DNA from: Pseudoduganella buxea
Lineage (GTDB): Bacteria; Pseudomonadota; Gammaproteobacteria; Burkholderiales; Burkholderiaceae_D
NCBI RefSeq assembly: GCF_009720835.1
Contig: NZ_WNKZ01000001.1
Span: 62,001 to 126,000, forward strand
Length of the DNA stretch: 64,000 nt
Direction of reading: 5' to 3'
A program made the translations under genes and the position numbers. A model generated the notes under the pieces. It ran no database searches. It was not told the DNA's origin and worked only from the letters and a program-made list of their open reading frames with translations. Position 1 is the first letter of the stretch. Every line of letters starts with the position of its first letter. Positions 8,693-17,331 of the stretch are shown here, piece after piece.

Positions 8693-9349
8693 TTACCGCC
8701 GTGCGCGGCGGCGCAGGTGCCGCACGCCGAACAGGGCGCCGCCCGCCAGCAGCATCGCCGCCGTCGTGGGTTCCGGCACGGCGGGCATCAGGCCGTCGTT
8801 TACGCCAAACGTCGTCCAGGCACCATCGCCGATGCGGAACTGGGCACTCTGCGGGCCATCGCAGCAGTCTTCCAGACCCGCCACGCGCAGTACGTGCGTG
8901 CCGGGCTGCAGGTCGGCGGTACCCTGCAATACACCGCCGCCATCCCAGTACTCACCCCACCACAGGTCCTGCTGGCTGTAGTCCAGCACCACATCGTCCA
9001 GCATTACCACGCCGCCCCGGCCGAAATCGACGCCGGCCCGGAACGACCACGGGCCGGCCGCCGCCGCGGTCACTTCGAATTCGACGGTGAACCGGTAGGC
9101 CAGGTTGGTGGAGCTGCCGAACAGGGACTGGTTATCGGCGTAGTACACGGGCAGGTCGGCGGTGCCGTAGCCGGCCACCAACGGCGCCGCCAGCGCCGCA
9201 TCGACCGCCGCGACATAAGCGGCGGCATTGTCCTGCTGGCCGGCCGTCGAATGATTCGTCTGCATGGTGACGCGGCTGGCGTGCGCCGTGCCGGCGCACA
9301 GCAAAACGAACAGCGCGGGCAGCGTATGCCGGATGTAAGTTGACGTCAT
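8693..9349 (-). CDS. CCXG family PEP-CTERM protein
   Basis: The product is 218 residues long. An N-terminal signal peptide (LPALFVLLCAGTAHA) and a C-terminal sorting signal, VPEPTTAAMLLAGGALFGV, followed by an arginine-rich end, mark it as a PEP-CTERM protein. Such proteins are exported and handled by the exosortase system, and are tied to extracellular polysaccharide. The body contains EDCCDGP, the motif of the CCXG subgroup, and a PA14-like region (GPWSFRAGVDFGRGGVVMLD) that may bind sugar. No exosortase gene lies in the window, so processing must be supplied from elsewhere. Confidence 0.85.
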   Translation of the reverse strand: MTSTYIRHTLPALFVLLCAGTAHASRVTMQTNHSTAGQQDNAAAYVAAVDAALAAPLVAGYGTADLPVYYADNQSLFGSSTNLAYRFTVEFEVTAAAAGPWSFRAGVDFGRGGVVMLDDVVLDYSQQDLWWGEYWDGGGVLQGTADLQPGTHVLRVAGLEDCCDGPQSAQFRIGDGAWTTFGVNDGLMPAVPEPTTAAMLLAGGALFGVRHLRRRARR

Positions 9350-9461
9350 CGTGAAGCCCTCCTGGTTGTGGACCCTGGTTGTAGACCTTTATCCAACATA
9401 GCAGGCCGCCGCCATAGCGCAAGGACTGGGCCGCCTGCCTGCGGCGCCGCTGCCACGCTTG

Positions 9462-9496
9462 CAAAAAAAAACCGCGCACGTGGCGCGGTTTCTTTC
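9462..9496 (-). terminator. Rho-independent terminator after the M3 peptidase pair
   Basis: ACCGCGC (9471-9477) pairs with GCGCGGT (9483-9489) around ACGTG. On the minus strand the hairpin is followed by a run of eight or more T (the A run at 9463-9471). It lies 12 bp beyond the stop codon of the minus-strand peptidase gene. Confidence 0.85.
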
Positions 9497-9507
9497 ATCG
9501 GCGAAGC

Positions 9508-11634
9508 TTACTGATTCAGGCCGCGCCGTTCCAGCAGCGGTTCGACCTTGGCATCGCGGCCACGGAATTCGCGGAACATCTGCATGGCGTCCACTGTGCC
9601 GCCGCGCGAGAGCAGCTTCTGGCGGAACCAGTCGCCGTTCTTGCGCGTCAGGCCGCCATTTTCCTTGAACCATTCGACCGTGTCGGCATCGAGCTTTTCC
9701 GCCCACAGGTAGCCGTAATAGCCGGCGGAGTAACCGCCGGAGAACACGTGCGAGAAGTAGGTGGTGCGGTAGCGCGGCGGCACCGGCGCGAAGTCGACGC
9801 CGGCTTCCTTCAGCGCGGCCGCCTCGAAGCCCAGTACGTCGGTGGGAATCTGGCTGGCGCCCAGCTGGTGCCATTTCTGGTCCAGGATCGACGCGGCCAG
9901 GTACTCGGTGGTGCGGTAGCCTTCGTTGAACTTGGCCGATGCGATCACCTTGTCCAGCAGTTCCTTCGGCATCGGCGCGCCGGTCTGGTAATGCTTGGCG
10001 TAGTTGTTCAGCACTTCCGGCCAGGCCAGCCACATCTCGTTGACCTGCGACGGGAACTCCACGAAATCACGCGGCACGCGGGTGCCGGAGAAGCGCGGGT
10101 ACTTCACGTCCGAGAACATGCCGTGCAGCGCGTGGCCGAATTCGTGGAAGGTCGTGCGCACTTCATCGTACGTCAAAAGGGTCGGCTCGCCGGCAGCCGG
10201 TTTCGGAATGTTCAAGTGGTTCGCCACCACCGGGTGGGTGCCCAGCAGCTTGTTCTGGCCGACGTAGGCATTCATCCACGCGCCGCCGCGCTTGTTGCTG
10301 CGCGCGTAGAAGTCGCCCAGGAAGATGGCCAGCTGCTTGCCGTCCGCGTCGAACACGTCCCACACGCGCACGTCCGGGTTATATACCGGCAGGTCCTTGC
10401 GTTCCTTGAACGTCAGGCCGTAGACCTTGTTGGCGGCGAAGAAGACGCCGTTTTCCAGCACGCTGTTCAACTCGAAGTAGGGGCGCAGCTCGCCCTGGTC
10501 GAAGGCGTAACGGTCCTTGCGAACCTTGTCGGCGTAGTAGGTCCAGTCATGCGCGGCCAGCTGGAAGCCGCCCTTATCCGCGTCGATCACCTTCTGGATA
10601 TCGGCCGCCTCGCGGCGGGCGTTGTTGACGGCCGGCTTGGCGAATTCGCCCAGCAGCTTGTTGACGGCACCCGTGTCGTGCGCCGTCTGGTCTTCCAGCA
10701 TGTAGGCGGCGTGGCTGGTGTAGCCCAGCAGCGCGGCGCGTTCGGCGCGCAGCTTGGCCAGTTGCAGCACCAGCTCGCGGTTGTCGAATTCACCGCCACG
10801 GCTGCCGCGTGCCATCGAGGCCTGCAGCAGGCGCTCGCGGGTGGCGCGGTTGGTCAGCACGGCGAGCGGCGCCTGGGTGGTGGTGTTGACGACGGCGATG
10901 GCGAACTTGCCGTCCAGGCCCCTGGCCTTGGCTTCCTCGGCCGCCTTGGCAATGGCCGTCTCGCTCATGCCGGCCAGTTCCTCGCGCGTGTCGACCACCA
11001 GCGCCGAGGCGTTGGCTTCCTTCAGCACGTTCTGGGCAAAGGCGGTCTGCAATTCGGCCAGCTTGGCGTTGTAGGTCTTCAGCTTGGCCTTGTCGGCGAC
11101 GGACAGCTTGGCGCCGGCGCGCACGAAGTCGGTGTGATACCGCTCCAGCAGGTACTTGTCCTCGGCGTTCAGGCCCAGGTTATCGCGCTTGTCGTACAGG
11201 GCCTTGATGCGCTCGTACAGCTTGGCATTCATGCGGATCGCATCGCCGTGGGCCGACAGCTTCGGTGCCAGCTCGCGGTCGAGCTTTTGCATGGCATCGT
11301 TGGTATTGGCGCCGGTCAGGTTGAAGAACACGGTCGACACGCGGTTCAGCAGGCGGCCGGAACGCTCCATCGCCACGATGGTGTTGTCAAAAGTGGGCGC
11401 CTTCTTGCTGTTGGCGATGGCGTCGATCTCGGCGGCCTGCTCGCGCATGCCGGCGTCGAACGCGGGGCCGTAGGCGGCGTCGGTGATCTTGTCGAACACG
11501 GGGTACTGGAACGGCAAGGTGCTGGCCTTGGCGAACGGATTCGAGGCCGGCAGCGCGGCAGCGGCCAGCGCGACGTTGGCGACACCGGCAAAGGCCAGGC
11601 TGGCGGCGAGGATGAGCAGTTGTGGGCGTTTCAT
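9508..11634 (-). CDS. periplasmic M3 family metallopeptidase (copy 2 of a tandem pair)
   Basis: This 708-residue zinc peptidase of the thimet oligopeptidase / Dcp family cuts short peptides. The zinc motif HEFGH lies at about residue 495 (TTFHEFGHALHGMFSDVKYP), with the family sequence FVEFPSQVNEMW about 30 residues later supplying the third ligand region. A signal peptide (LLILAASLAFAGVANVALAA) puts it in the periplasm, unlike cytoplasmic OpdA. It starts 8 bp after the stop of a second, closely similar M3 gene, and the two are plainly a tandem duplication and probably one transcript. A strong terminator follows. Confidence 0.93.
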   Translation of the reverse strand: MKRPQLLILAASLAFAGVANVALAAAALPASNPFAKASTLPFQYPVFDKITDAAYGPAFDAGMREQAAEIDAIANSKKAPTFDNTIVAMERSGRLLNRVSTVFFNLTGANTNDAMQKLDRELAPKLSAHGDAIRMNAKLYERIKALYDKRDNLGLNAEDKYLLERYHTDFVRAGAKLSVADKAKLKTYNAKLAELQTAFAQNVLKEANASALVVDTREELAGMSETAIAKAAEEAKARGLDGKFAIAVVNTTTQAPLAVLTNRATRERLLQASMARGSRGGEFDNRELVLQLAKLRAERAALLGYTSHAAYMLEDQTAHDTGAVNKLLGEFAKPAVNNARREAADIQKVIDADKGGFQLAAHDWTYYADKVRKDRYAFDQGELRPYFELNSVLENGVFFAANKVYGLTFKERKDLPVYNPDVRVWDVFDADGKQLAIFLGDFYARSNKRGGAWMNAYVGQNKLLGTHPVVANHLNIPKPAAGEPTLLTYDEVRTTFHEFGHALHGMFSDVKYPRFSGTRVPRDFVEFPSQVNEMWLAWPEVLNNYAKHYQTGAPMPKELLDKVIASAKFNEGYRTTEYLAASILDQKWHQLGASQIPTDVLGFEAAALKEAGVDFAPVPPRYRTTYFSHVFSGGYSAGYYGYLWAEKLDADTVEWFKENGGLTRKNGDWFRQKLLSRGGTVDAMQMFREFRGRDAKVEPLLERRGLNQ

Positions 11635-11642
11635 GAATATCC

Positions 11643-13784
11643 TTATTGGGCGTTCAGGCCGCGGCGTTCCAGCAGCGGTTCGATGGCGGCATCGCGGCCG
11701 CGGAAGTTACGGAACAGTTCCATCGCATCGGCGGTGCCGCCGCGCGAGAGCAGGGTCTTGCGGAACCAGTCGCCGTTCTTGCGCAGCAGGCCGCCGTTTT
11801 CGTTGAACCAGACCACGCTTTCGGCATCGAGCTTTTCCGACCACAGGTAGGCGTAGTAAGCCGCCGAATAGCCGCCGGAGAAGCTGTGCGAGAAGTAGGT
11901 GGTGCGGTAGCGTGGCGGCACCAGCGCGTAGTCGACGCCGGCGTCCTTCAGGGCCTGGGCCTCGAAGGCCAGCACGTCGCCGGGCACCTGGGCGGGCGTG
12001 AGCTGGTGCCATTTCTGGTCCAGCAGCGAGGCCGCCAGGTATTCGGTGGTGGTGAAGCCCTGGTTGAACTTGCGCGCGGCGGCCACCTTGTCCAGCAGCG
12101 CCTTCGGCATTGCCGCACCGGTCTGGTAGTGCCTGGCGTAGTTGGCCAGCACTTCGGGCCACACGGCCCACATCTCGTTGACCTGCGACGGATACTCGAC
12201 GAAGTCCTGCGGCACGCTGGTGCCGGAGAAGCGCGGGTACTTCACGTTCGAGAACATGCCGTGCAGCGCGTGGCCGAATTCGTGGAAGGCCGTCTTGACT
12301 TCATCGAAGGTCAGCAAAGTCGGCTCGCCGGCAGGCGGCTTCGGAATGTTCAGGTGGTTGGCGATGACGCTCTGGGTGCCCAGCAGCGAGGACTGCGACA
12401 CGTATTCGTTCATCCACGCGCCGCCCTGCTTGCTCTTGCGGGCGTACATGTCGGCCAGGAAGATCGACAGCTGCTTGCCGTCCGCGTCGAAGACGTCGAA
12501 CACACGCACGTCCGGGTTGTACACGGGCAGGTCGCGGCGCTCCTTGAACGTGATGCCATACAGCTTGGTGGCGGCGAAGAAGACGCCGTTGACCAGGACG
12601 TTATCGAGTTCGAAGTAGGGCTTCAACTGCTTCTCGTCGAAGGCGAAACGCTCGGCGCGCACCTTGTCGGTATAGAAGTCCCAGTCGGCCGCGGCCACCT
12701 TGCCGCCGGCGATCTTCTCCAGGTCGGCGCCTTCGCGGCGCGCATTGGCCACGGCCGGCGGGGCCAGCTCGCCCAGCAGCTTGTTGACGTTGGCGGTGGT
12801 GCGGGCGGTCTGGTCTTCCAGCGAATAGGCCGCGTAGTTCGGGTAGCCCAGCATCGTGGCCTGCTGCGCGCGCAGGCGGGCAATCTTGCGCACCAGTTCG
12901 CGGTTGTCGAATTCGCCGCCACGGCTGCCCCGCTCCATCGACGCCTTCAGCAGGCGCGCCCGCACACCGGCATCCTGCAGCTCGGCCAGCGGCGGCTGGC
13001 CGGTGGTATTGGTCAGCGCGATGACGAACTTGCCGTCCAGGCCCCGCTCCCTGGCCGCATTGGCCGCCGTGTCGATGGCCGTGTCGGACAGGCCGGCCAG
13101 CTCGGCGCGGCTATCCAGCACCAGTGCCGACGCGTTCAGTTCCTTCAGCACGTTCTGGTTGAAGGCCGTTTCCGACGTGGCGATTTCGCCGTTCAAGGCC
13201 TTCAGTTTCTGCTTGTCGCGCGCGGACAATTTGGCACCGGCCCGCACGAAGTCCTTGTAGTAGCGCTCCAGCAGATACTTCGATTCGCCGTCCAGGCCCA
13301 GCTTGTCGCGCTGGGCATGCAGGGTGTCGATGCGCTTGAACAGCTTCGGGTTCATCATGATCGTGTCGCTGTGCGCGGCCAGCTTGGGCGACATCTCGCG
13401 CTCGATCTTGTCCAGGGTGTCGTTGGTATTGGCCGCCTGCAGGTTCGAGAACGTGGCCGATACGCGCTGCAGCGTGCGGCCGCTGCGTTCGAGCGCGACG
13501 ACGGTGTTGTCGAAGGTGGGCGCCTGGACGTTGTCGGCGATGGCGGCGACTTCCTTCAGGTGCTCGGCCATGCCGGCCTGGTAGGCCGGCAGGAAGTGCT
13601 CGTCGCGGATCTGGTCGAAGCGCGGATACTGCAGCGGCAAGGTGCTCGCCGTCAGCAGCGGATTGGCGGCAGTGACGGCGTGTGGCGCGGCGGGAGCGGC
13701 AGCGGTAGCGGTAGCGGCATGGGCTGCCGGAGACAGTGCCAGCGCCAGGCTGGCGGCAAGGACAAGCATTCGTGGTTGGGGCAT
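11643..13784 (-). CDS. periplasmic M3 family metallopeptidase (copy 1 of a tandem pair)
   Basis: The 713-residue paralogue of the next gene shares its whole layout: signal peptide (MLVLAASLALALSPAAHA), the opening LPLQYPRFDQIRDEHFLPAY, zinc motif HEFGH at about residue 495 (TAFHEFGHALHGMFSNVKYP) and the tail GRDAAIEPLLERRGLNAQ. It differs by an alanine/proline-rich linker after the signal and by scattered substitutions, so the duplication is not recent. The role is inferred to be degradation of peptides in the periplasm, with the pair perhaps splitting substrate range. A 161-bp gap separates it from the Hsp70-like gene upstream on the same strand. Confidence 0.93.
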   Translation of the reverse strand: MPQPRMLVLAASLALALSPAAHAATATAAAPAAPHAVTAANPLLTASTLPLQYPRFDQIRDEHFLPAYQAGMAEHLKEVAAIADNVQAPTFDNTVVALERSGRTLQRVSATFSNLQAANTNDTLDKIEREMSPKLAAHSDTIMMNPKLFKRIDTLHAQRDKLGLDGESKYLLERYYKDFVRAGAKLSARDKQKLKALNGEIATSETAFNQNVLKELNASALVLDSRAELAGLSDTAIDTAANAARERGLDGKFVIALTNTTGQPPLAELQDAGVRARLLKASMERGSRGGEFDNRELVRKIARLRAQQATMLGYPNYAAYSLEDQTARTTANVNKLLGELAPPAVANARREGADLEKIAGGKVAAADWDFYTDKVRAERFAFDEKQLKPYFELDNVLVNGVFFAATKLYGITFKERRDLPVYNPDVRVFDVFDADGKQLSIFLADMYARKSKQGGAWMNEYVSQSSLLGTQSVIANHLNIPKPPAGEPTLLTFDEVKTAFHEFGHALHGMFSNVKYPRFSGTSVPQDFVEYPSQVNEMWAVWPEVLANYARHYQTGAAMPKALLDKVAAARKFNQGFTTTEYLAASLLDQKWHQLTPAQVPGDVLAFEAQALKDAGVDYALVPPRYRTTYFSHSFSGGYSAAYYAYLWSEKLDAESVVWFNENGGLLRKNGDWFRKTLLSRGGTADAMELFRNFRGRDAAIEPLLERRGLNAQ

Positions 13785-13945
13785 AGCGTCTTTCGGTTAA
13801 TCGCCAAAGGTACCCGGCAGACGGCCGCGCCACCCGGATAGGGTTGCGTGCCCGGCCGGGTCCACAAAAGTCATGCCGCCACTACGGACGGCGTGACGCG
13901 AGATGATAGCAGCAAGGCATGATCCACGTCACCGGCGCGCCGGCC

Positions 13946-14827
13946 TCAGGCCGGGGCGCCGGCGTGCACGGCCGCGCCCAGCGCCACCACGTGCTCCGGA
14001 TCGTGCGTGCAGACGGGCAGGCGCCCGAACATGCGCGCCACCATGCGCCGCACCATCGGCATGCGCGTCGCGCCGCCGGCCAGCACGATGGTGTCCAGCT
14101 GGTCGCTGAGCAGCCGCGCATCGCGCAAGGCCCGCTCCACCGGCTCGCGCAGGCGCGCCAGCAACGGCGCACAGGCTTCCTGGAACTGGGCCTGGTCGAG
14201 CGTCACCGTGTAGCAGGTGCCCTTGACCTGCACCCTCATCGTGGCCTGCGCACCATCGGACAATGCCCAGCGGGCCCCTTCGGCTTGCGCGGCCAGCTGC
14301 GCCATGACGGCGGCATCGGTGCGGTAGCGTTGCGGCAGCCGCGTGGCGTGAAAGAAGTGCTGCACCAGGCAGTCGTCGAAGGCGGCGCCGCCGAGGTCGC
14401 CGGCGCCGGCCGAGGCGCGCACCTGCATGCGCCCTGCGGCCACGTCCAGCACCGTCACGTCGAAGCGCCCGCCGCCCAGGTCGAACACGAGGCAGGTGCC
14501 GGCGGCCCGTTCGTGCACGCCGCATGCCAGCGCGGCAGCGAGGGGCTGGTCCAGCAGTTGGATCGTGCCCAGTTGCGCCTGCTCGCCGGCCACGCGCAAC
14601 GCGGCACGCTGGCCGGGCGTGAAATGCAGCGGCACCGCCAGCACCGCGCCGGTGACGGGGCGGCCCAGGACTTCCTGCGCTTGCAGCTTCAACGCCCGCA
14701 GCCGCGATGCGTCGCCATGGCGCACCAGGGTGGCGTGATCCACGGCCAGCGGCAACAGCCGCGCGGCGCCGCCGGCGCTGGTGGCAATGCGGCTGTTGGT
14801 GGTGCCCAGGTCGATTCCGATAATCAT
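13946..14827 (-). CDS. compact Hsp70-like ATPase without substrate-binding domain
   Basis: The protein is 293 residues long, against about 385 for a normal Hsp70 nucleotide domain and 640 for DnaK. It keeps the phosphate-1 loop IIGIDLGTTNSRIA, the connect region TGAVLAVPLHFTPGQRAALR, phosphate-2 VFDLGGGRFDVTVLDV and the adenosine motif VLAGGATRMPMVRRM. Relative to DnaK about 80 residues of the first lobe (subdomain IB) are missing, and there is no peptide-binding domain or lid. It may be a minimal actin-fold ATPase or regulatory chaperone of the HscC/YegD kind. It is divergent from the GMC flavoprotein gene. Confidence 0.8.
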   Translation of the reverse strand: MIIGIDLGTTNSRIATSAGGAARLLPLAVDHATLVRHGDASRLRALKLQAQEVLGRPVTGAVLAVPLHFTPGQRAALRVAGEQAQLGTIQLLDQPLAAALACGVHERAAGTCLVFDLGGGRFDVTVLDVAAGRMQVRASAGAGDLGGAAFDDCLVQHFFHATRLPQRYRTDAAVMAQLAAQAEGARWALSDGAQATMRVQVKGTCYTVTLDQAQFQEACAPLLARLREPVERALRDARLLSDQLDTIVLAGGATRMPMVRRMVARMFGRLPVCTHDPEHVVALGAAVHAGAPA

Positions 14828-14977
14828 TCTCGCTCCAAGGTGAGGGGTAATGATATATCAAAGGCAAGAGCACTTTCCAATATTCTAATTTGCATGCAGA
14901 GCGGGAATCTGCAGTCATCGCCATCGCATCGGTGTGCTACGTGCTACCATCGCCCCCTTATCGTTATCGGCTCCCGC

Positions 14978-16270
14978 ATGGTCACCCTTCTTCGCAAGAC
15001 CTATGACGCCATCGTTGTCGGCAGCGGCCCCGGCGGCGCCAGCACGGCCCGCGCACTGGCCCGGCGCGGCGCGCGGGTACTGATCCTCGAGCAAGGCAGC
15101 GCTGCCCCCGTGACGGGCACCTTGGCGCAGATGGCCTCGATGGCCGCCGTGCCGGGGCGCGGCGCCTTCCTGCAACGCGATGCCTCGCTGCTGGTGCGCG
15201 GCATCACGGCCGGCGGCAGCTCCACCATCAACTTCGCCACGGCGGCGCCGCCGCCGGCGGCACTGTTCGCCCGCCACGGCATCGACCTGGCGCCTTACGA
15301 TGCGCTGCTGCGCGCGGAACTGCCGATGGCGCCGCTGCCGGACGAGCTGGTCGGCCCGATGGCCGCGCGCATCGCCGACGCGGCGCGCGAGCTGGGACTA
15401 CCGTGGCAGAAGCTGGCCAAGATGATCCGCCCGCAGGCCTGCCGCAGCGGCTGCTGGCGCTGCGTGTACGGCTGCCCGTATGGCGCCAAGTGGACGGCGC
15501 GCGACCTGGTCGACGAAGCAGGCCGCCATGGCGCCCACCTGGTGGCGCAGGCCGACGTGCGAAGAGTCGTTGTCGAGAACGGCCGAGCCGTGGGCGTGAA
15601 AGTGAAGATCGACGGCGCCATGCACACGGCCACGGCGCCGCTGGTGGTGCTGGCCGCCGGCGGCATCGGCAGCCCGCGCCTGCTGCACCGCTCCGGACTG
15701 GCGCCGGAGCGCGTGCCGTATTTCAGCGACCCCGTGATCGCCGTGATGGGCAGCGTGGACGATATCGACGGCGGGGCCGAAGTGCCGATGGCGGCCGGCA
15801 TGACGTGGAGCGACGAAGGCATCGCCTTCGCCGACCTGACCTTGCCGCGACCGATGTACCAGGCCTTCGCGCTGCAGGTGGGCCGCATCGACCGCCTCGG
15901 CGCCCATGCGCGCACCTTGTCGATCATGGTCAAGATCCGTGACGATATCGGCGGCGCCGTCGGCCCGCGCTGGGTCGGCAAGCCGCTGACGGCGGGCGAC
16001 CGCGCCAGGCTGCGCCAGGGCGTGGACACGGCGCGGCGCATCCTGGCGCAGGCCGGTGCCCGCCACGTGTTCCAGAGCTGGCATTTCGCTGCCCACCCGG
16101 GCGGCACGGTGCGCATCGGCGCCGGTGTCGACGCCGACCTGGCCACCGCCACGCCCGGGCTGTACGCATGCGACGCCTCCGTGATCCCCGAGCCGTGGGG
16201 CCTGCCGCCCACGTTCACCTTGCTGTGCCTGGGCGAACGGCTGGGGCAGGGCCTGGCGGCCAAACGTTGA
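14978..16270 (+). CDS. GMC-type FAD-dependent oxidoreductase
   Basis: A 430-residue flavoprotein with the dinucleotide motif AIVVGSGPGGASTARALARRG near the start, and the GMC-type signatures GITAGGSSTINFA, a late HPGGTVRIG (substrate-side histidine) and the C-terminal DASVIPEPWGLPPTFTL. These enzymes oxidise alcohols or similar groups. At about residues 152-165 is a cysteine cluster (CRSGCWRCVYGCPYGAK), as in long-chain alcohol oxidase relatives; it might bind metal or an iron-sulfur cluster. At 430 residues it is short for the family. ATG at 14978 is supported by the fold; the 150 bp upstream are the divergent control region shared with the Hsp70-like gene. Confidence 0.85.
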   Translation: MVTLLRKTYDAIVVGSGPGGASTARALARRGARVLILEQGSAAPVTGTLAQMASMAAVPGRGAFLQRDASLLVRGITAGGSSTINFATAAPPPAALFARHGIDLAPYDALLRAELPMAPLPDELVGPMAARIADAARELGLPWQKLAKMIRPQACRSGCWRCVYGCPYGAKWTARDLVDEAGRHGAHLVAQADVRRVVVENGRAVGVKVKIDGAMHTATAPLVVLAAGGIGSPRLLHRSGLAPERVPYFSDPVIAVMGSVDDIDGGAEVPMAAGMTWSDEGIAFADLTLPRPMYQAFALQVGRIDRLGAHARTLSIMVKIRDDIGGAVGPRWVGKPLTAGDRARLRQGVDTARRILAQAGARHVFQSWHFAAHPGGTVRIGAGVDADLATATPGLYACDASVIPEPWGLPPTFTLLCLGERLGQGLAAKR

Positions 16271-16279
16271 AGCCAATTC

Positions 16280-16460
16280 GGTGCCAGACACCTGATCCAA
16301 CACACCTGATCCATCGGCCCGTTTCAGGCCCGGCGCATTCGGTGCCGAGGCAATTATGCCGCCAGCTTTCGATTAAGGTGCCAGACACCGAATGCGCCGC
16401 GATTCAGGGGTCTGACACGGCATGTACGGATTCAGGTGTTTGATCCAGGTGTCTGACACC
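16280..16460. repeat. REPIN-like element with GGTGTC-N-GACACC palindromes
   Basis: Two copies of GGTGCCAGACACC (16280-16292, 16378-16390), one GGTGTCTGACACC (16448-16460) and a degenerate copy (16407-16419) lie in about 180 bp. The outer 34 bp on each side (16280-16313 and 16427-16460) are imperfect inverted repeats, so the whole could fold back. Flanking words (GCATTCGGTGCC at 16336; CACCGAATGC at 16388 and 16458) suggest an extended unit GCATTCGGTGTC-N-GACACCGAATGC. The gap holds no gene otherwise. Confidence 0.65.
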
Positions 16461-16466
16461 GAATGC

Positions 16467-16495
16467 AAAAAAACCGGTGAATGTCACCGGTTTTT
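16467..16495. terminator. bidirectional Rho-independent terminator
   Basis: AAACCGGTGA (16471-16480) pairs with TCACCGGTTT (16484-16493) around ATG. It is flanked by an A run on the left (16467-16473) and a T run on the right (16491-16495), so it can serve both the GMC gene and the converging host-attachment gene. Confidence 0.85.
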
Positions 16496-16524
16496 GGCGT
16501 GCGGCACGTCCTGGGGCAGCTGGC

Positions 16525-16986
16525 TCAGGTCTGGTGCTGCTTCAGCTGCGCCAGCAGGTCGTGCGGGGCGACCTGGGTGTAGTCCTTGTTCAGCTCCTGC
16601 GTGATGGCGCCGCTGACCTGCTTGTCCAGCAGCTTGCGCAGCAGGCCCAGGAATTCGGGGCCGGCCGCCAGGATCAGCTTGTCGTAGCGGTTCGCCGTGT
16701 GCGCCTGCAGCAGGTAGTCGGCCACGTGGCGGGCGAACAGTTCAGCCTGGTGTTCGATGGGCGTCTGGTTCGGCTGGTAGCCGCTCGGCTGGGTGGCCGC
16801 GCCGACACTCTTGATGCTCTTCGAAGCGGCCAGCTGGCCCAGCTGGTCCGTGTCGATATCGGAGACCCGGCCGCGCTGGCTCGGATTGGCGAGCTCTTCC
16901 ACTTCCAGCAGTGCGCTGTTCGGGTCTTTTTGGGCGAAAATCCGGGCCCGGCCGTTGTTGGCCGTAACGATCCACGTCGATTGCAT
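16525..16986 (-). CDS. host attachment family protein
   Basis: The 153-residue protein begins MQSTWIVTANNGRARIFAQK and contains LLEVEELANPSQRGRVSD and DKLILAAGPEFLGLLRKLLD. This is the pattern of the Host_attach family, first noticed in Agrobacterium as a factor for attachment to host cells, with an eRF1/baeRF-like fold. In free-living betaproteobacteria its role is not defined. The start at 16986 has an excellent AGGAGGAGA site just upstream, which decides it over ATG 17049. It lies 99 bp beyond slyX on the same strand. Confidence 0.88.
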   Translation of the reverse strand: MQSTWIVTANNGRARIFAQKDPNSALLEVEELANPSQRGRVSDIDTDQLGQLAASKSIKSVGAATQPSGYQPNQTPIEHQAELFARHVADYLLQAHTANRYDKLILAAGPEFLGLLRKLLDKQVSGAITQELNKDYTQVAPHDLLAQLKQHQT

Positions 16987-17085
16987 ATTCTCCTCCTGCG
17001 GTGACATTGCCAGACCACAGCATGCCTGAAGCGCCATGCCGGGGGTCACTCGTTTCGATGAGGAAATTTCGTCGATCGGTGGCGA

Positions 17086-17331
17086 TCAGTAATGCGGCGG
17101 CCGCTCGTTGATCGGTGCCTGCGTCGAATCGGTGGTGCGGATGCGTTCGGCCAGGTTGGCCAGCATGTGTTCCAGCTTGTCGATCTGCTTTTGCTGCTCG
17201 TAAATGCGCTCATTGAGCGACTCGACCAGGTCCTCCTGGTGGGCCAGCTTGATTTCGATATCGATGAAACGCTCTTCGCTGCGCTCGTCGCTGACGTCGT
17301 CGATGCGCTCTTCACTGTATTCTCTGCTCAC
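17086..17331 (-). CDS. slyX: SlyX family coiled-coil protein
   Basis: The 81-residue protein is a short predicted coiled coil: FIDIEIKLAHQEDLVESLNE then RIYEQQKQIDKLEHMLANLA, ending with the PPHY tail that is nearly invariant in SlyX. Function in other bacteria is unknown. The start is GTG at 17331; its first bases read GTGA and overlap the TGA stop of the helicase gene by three shared bases plus one, so translation is probably coupled. An extra acidic and arginine-rich N-terminus (EERIDDVSDERSEER) precedes the normal SlyX core. Confidence 0.9.
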   Translation of the reverse strand: MSREYSEERIDDVSDERSEERFIDIEIKLAHQEDLVESLNERIYEQQKQIDKLEHMLANLAERIRTTDSTQAPINERPPHY

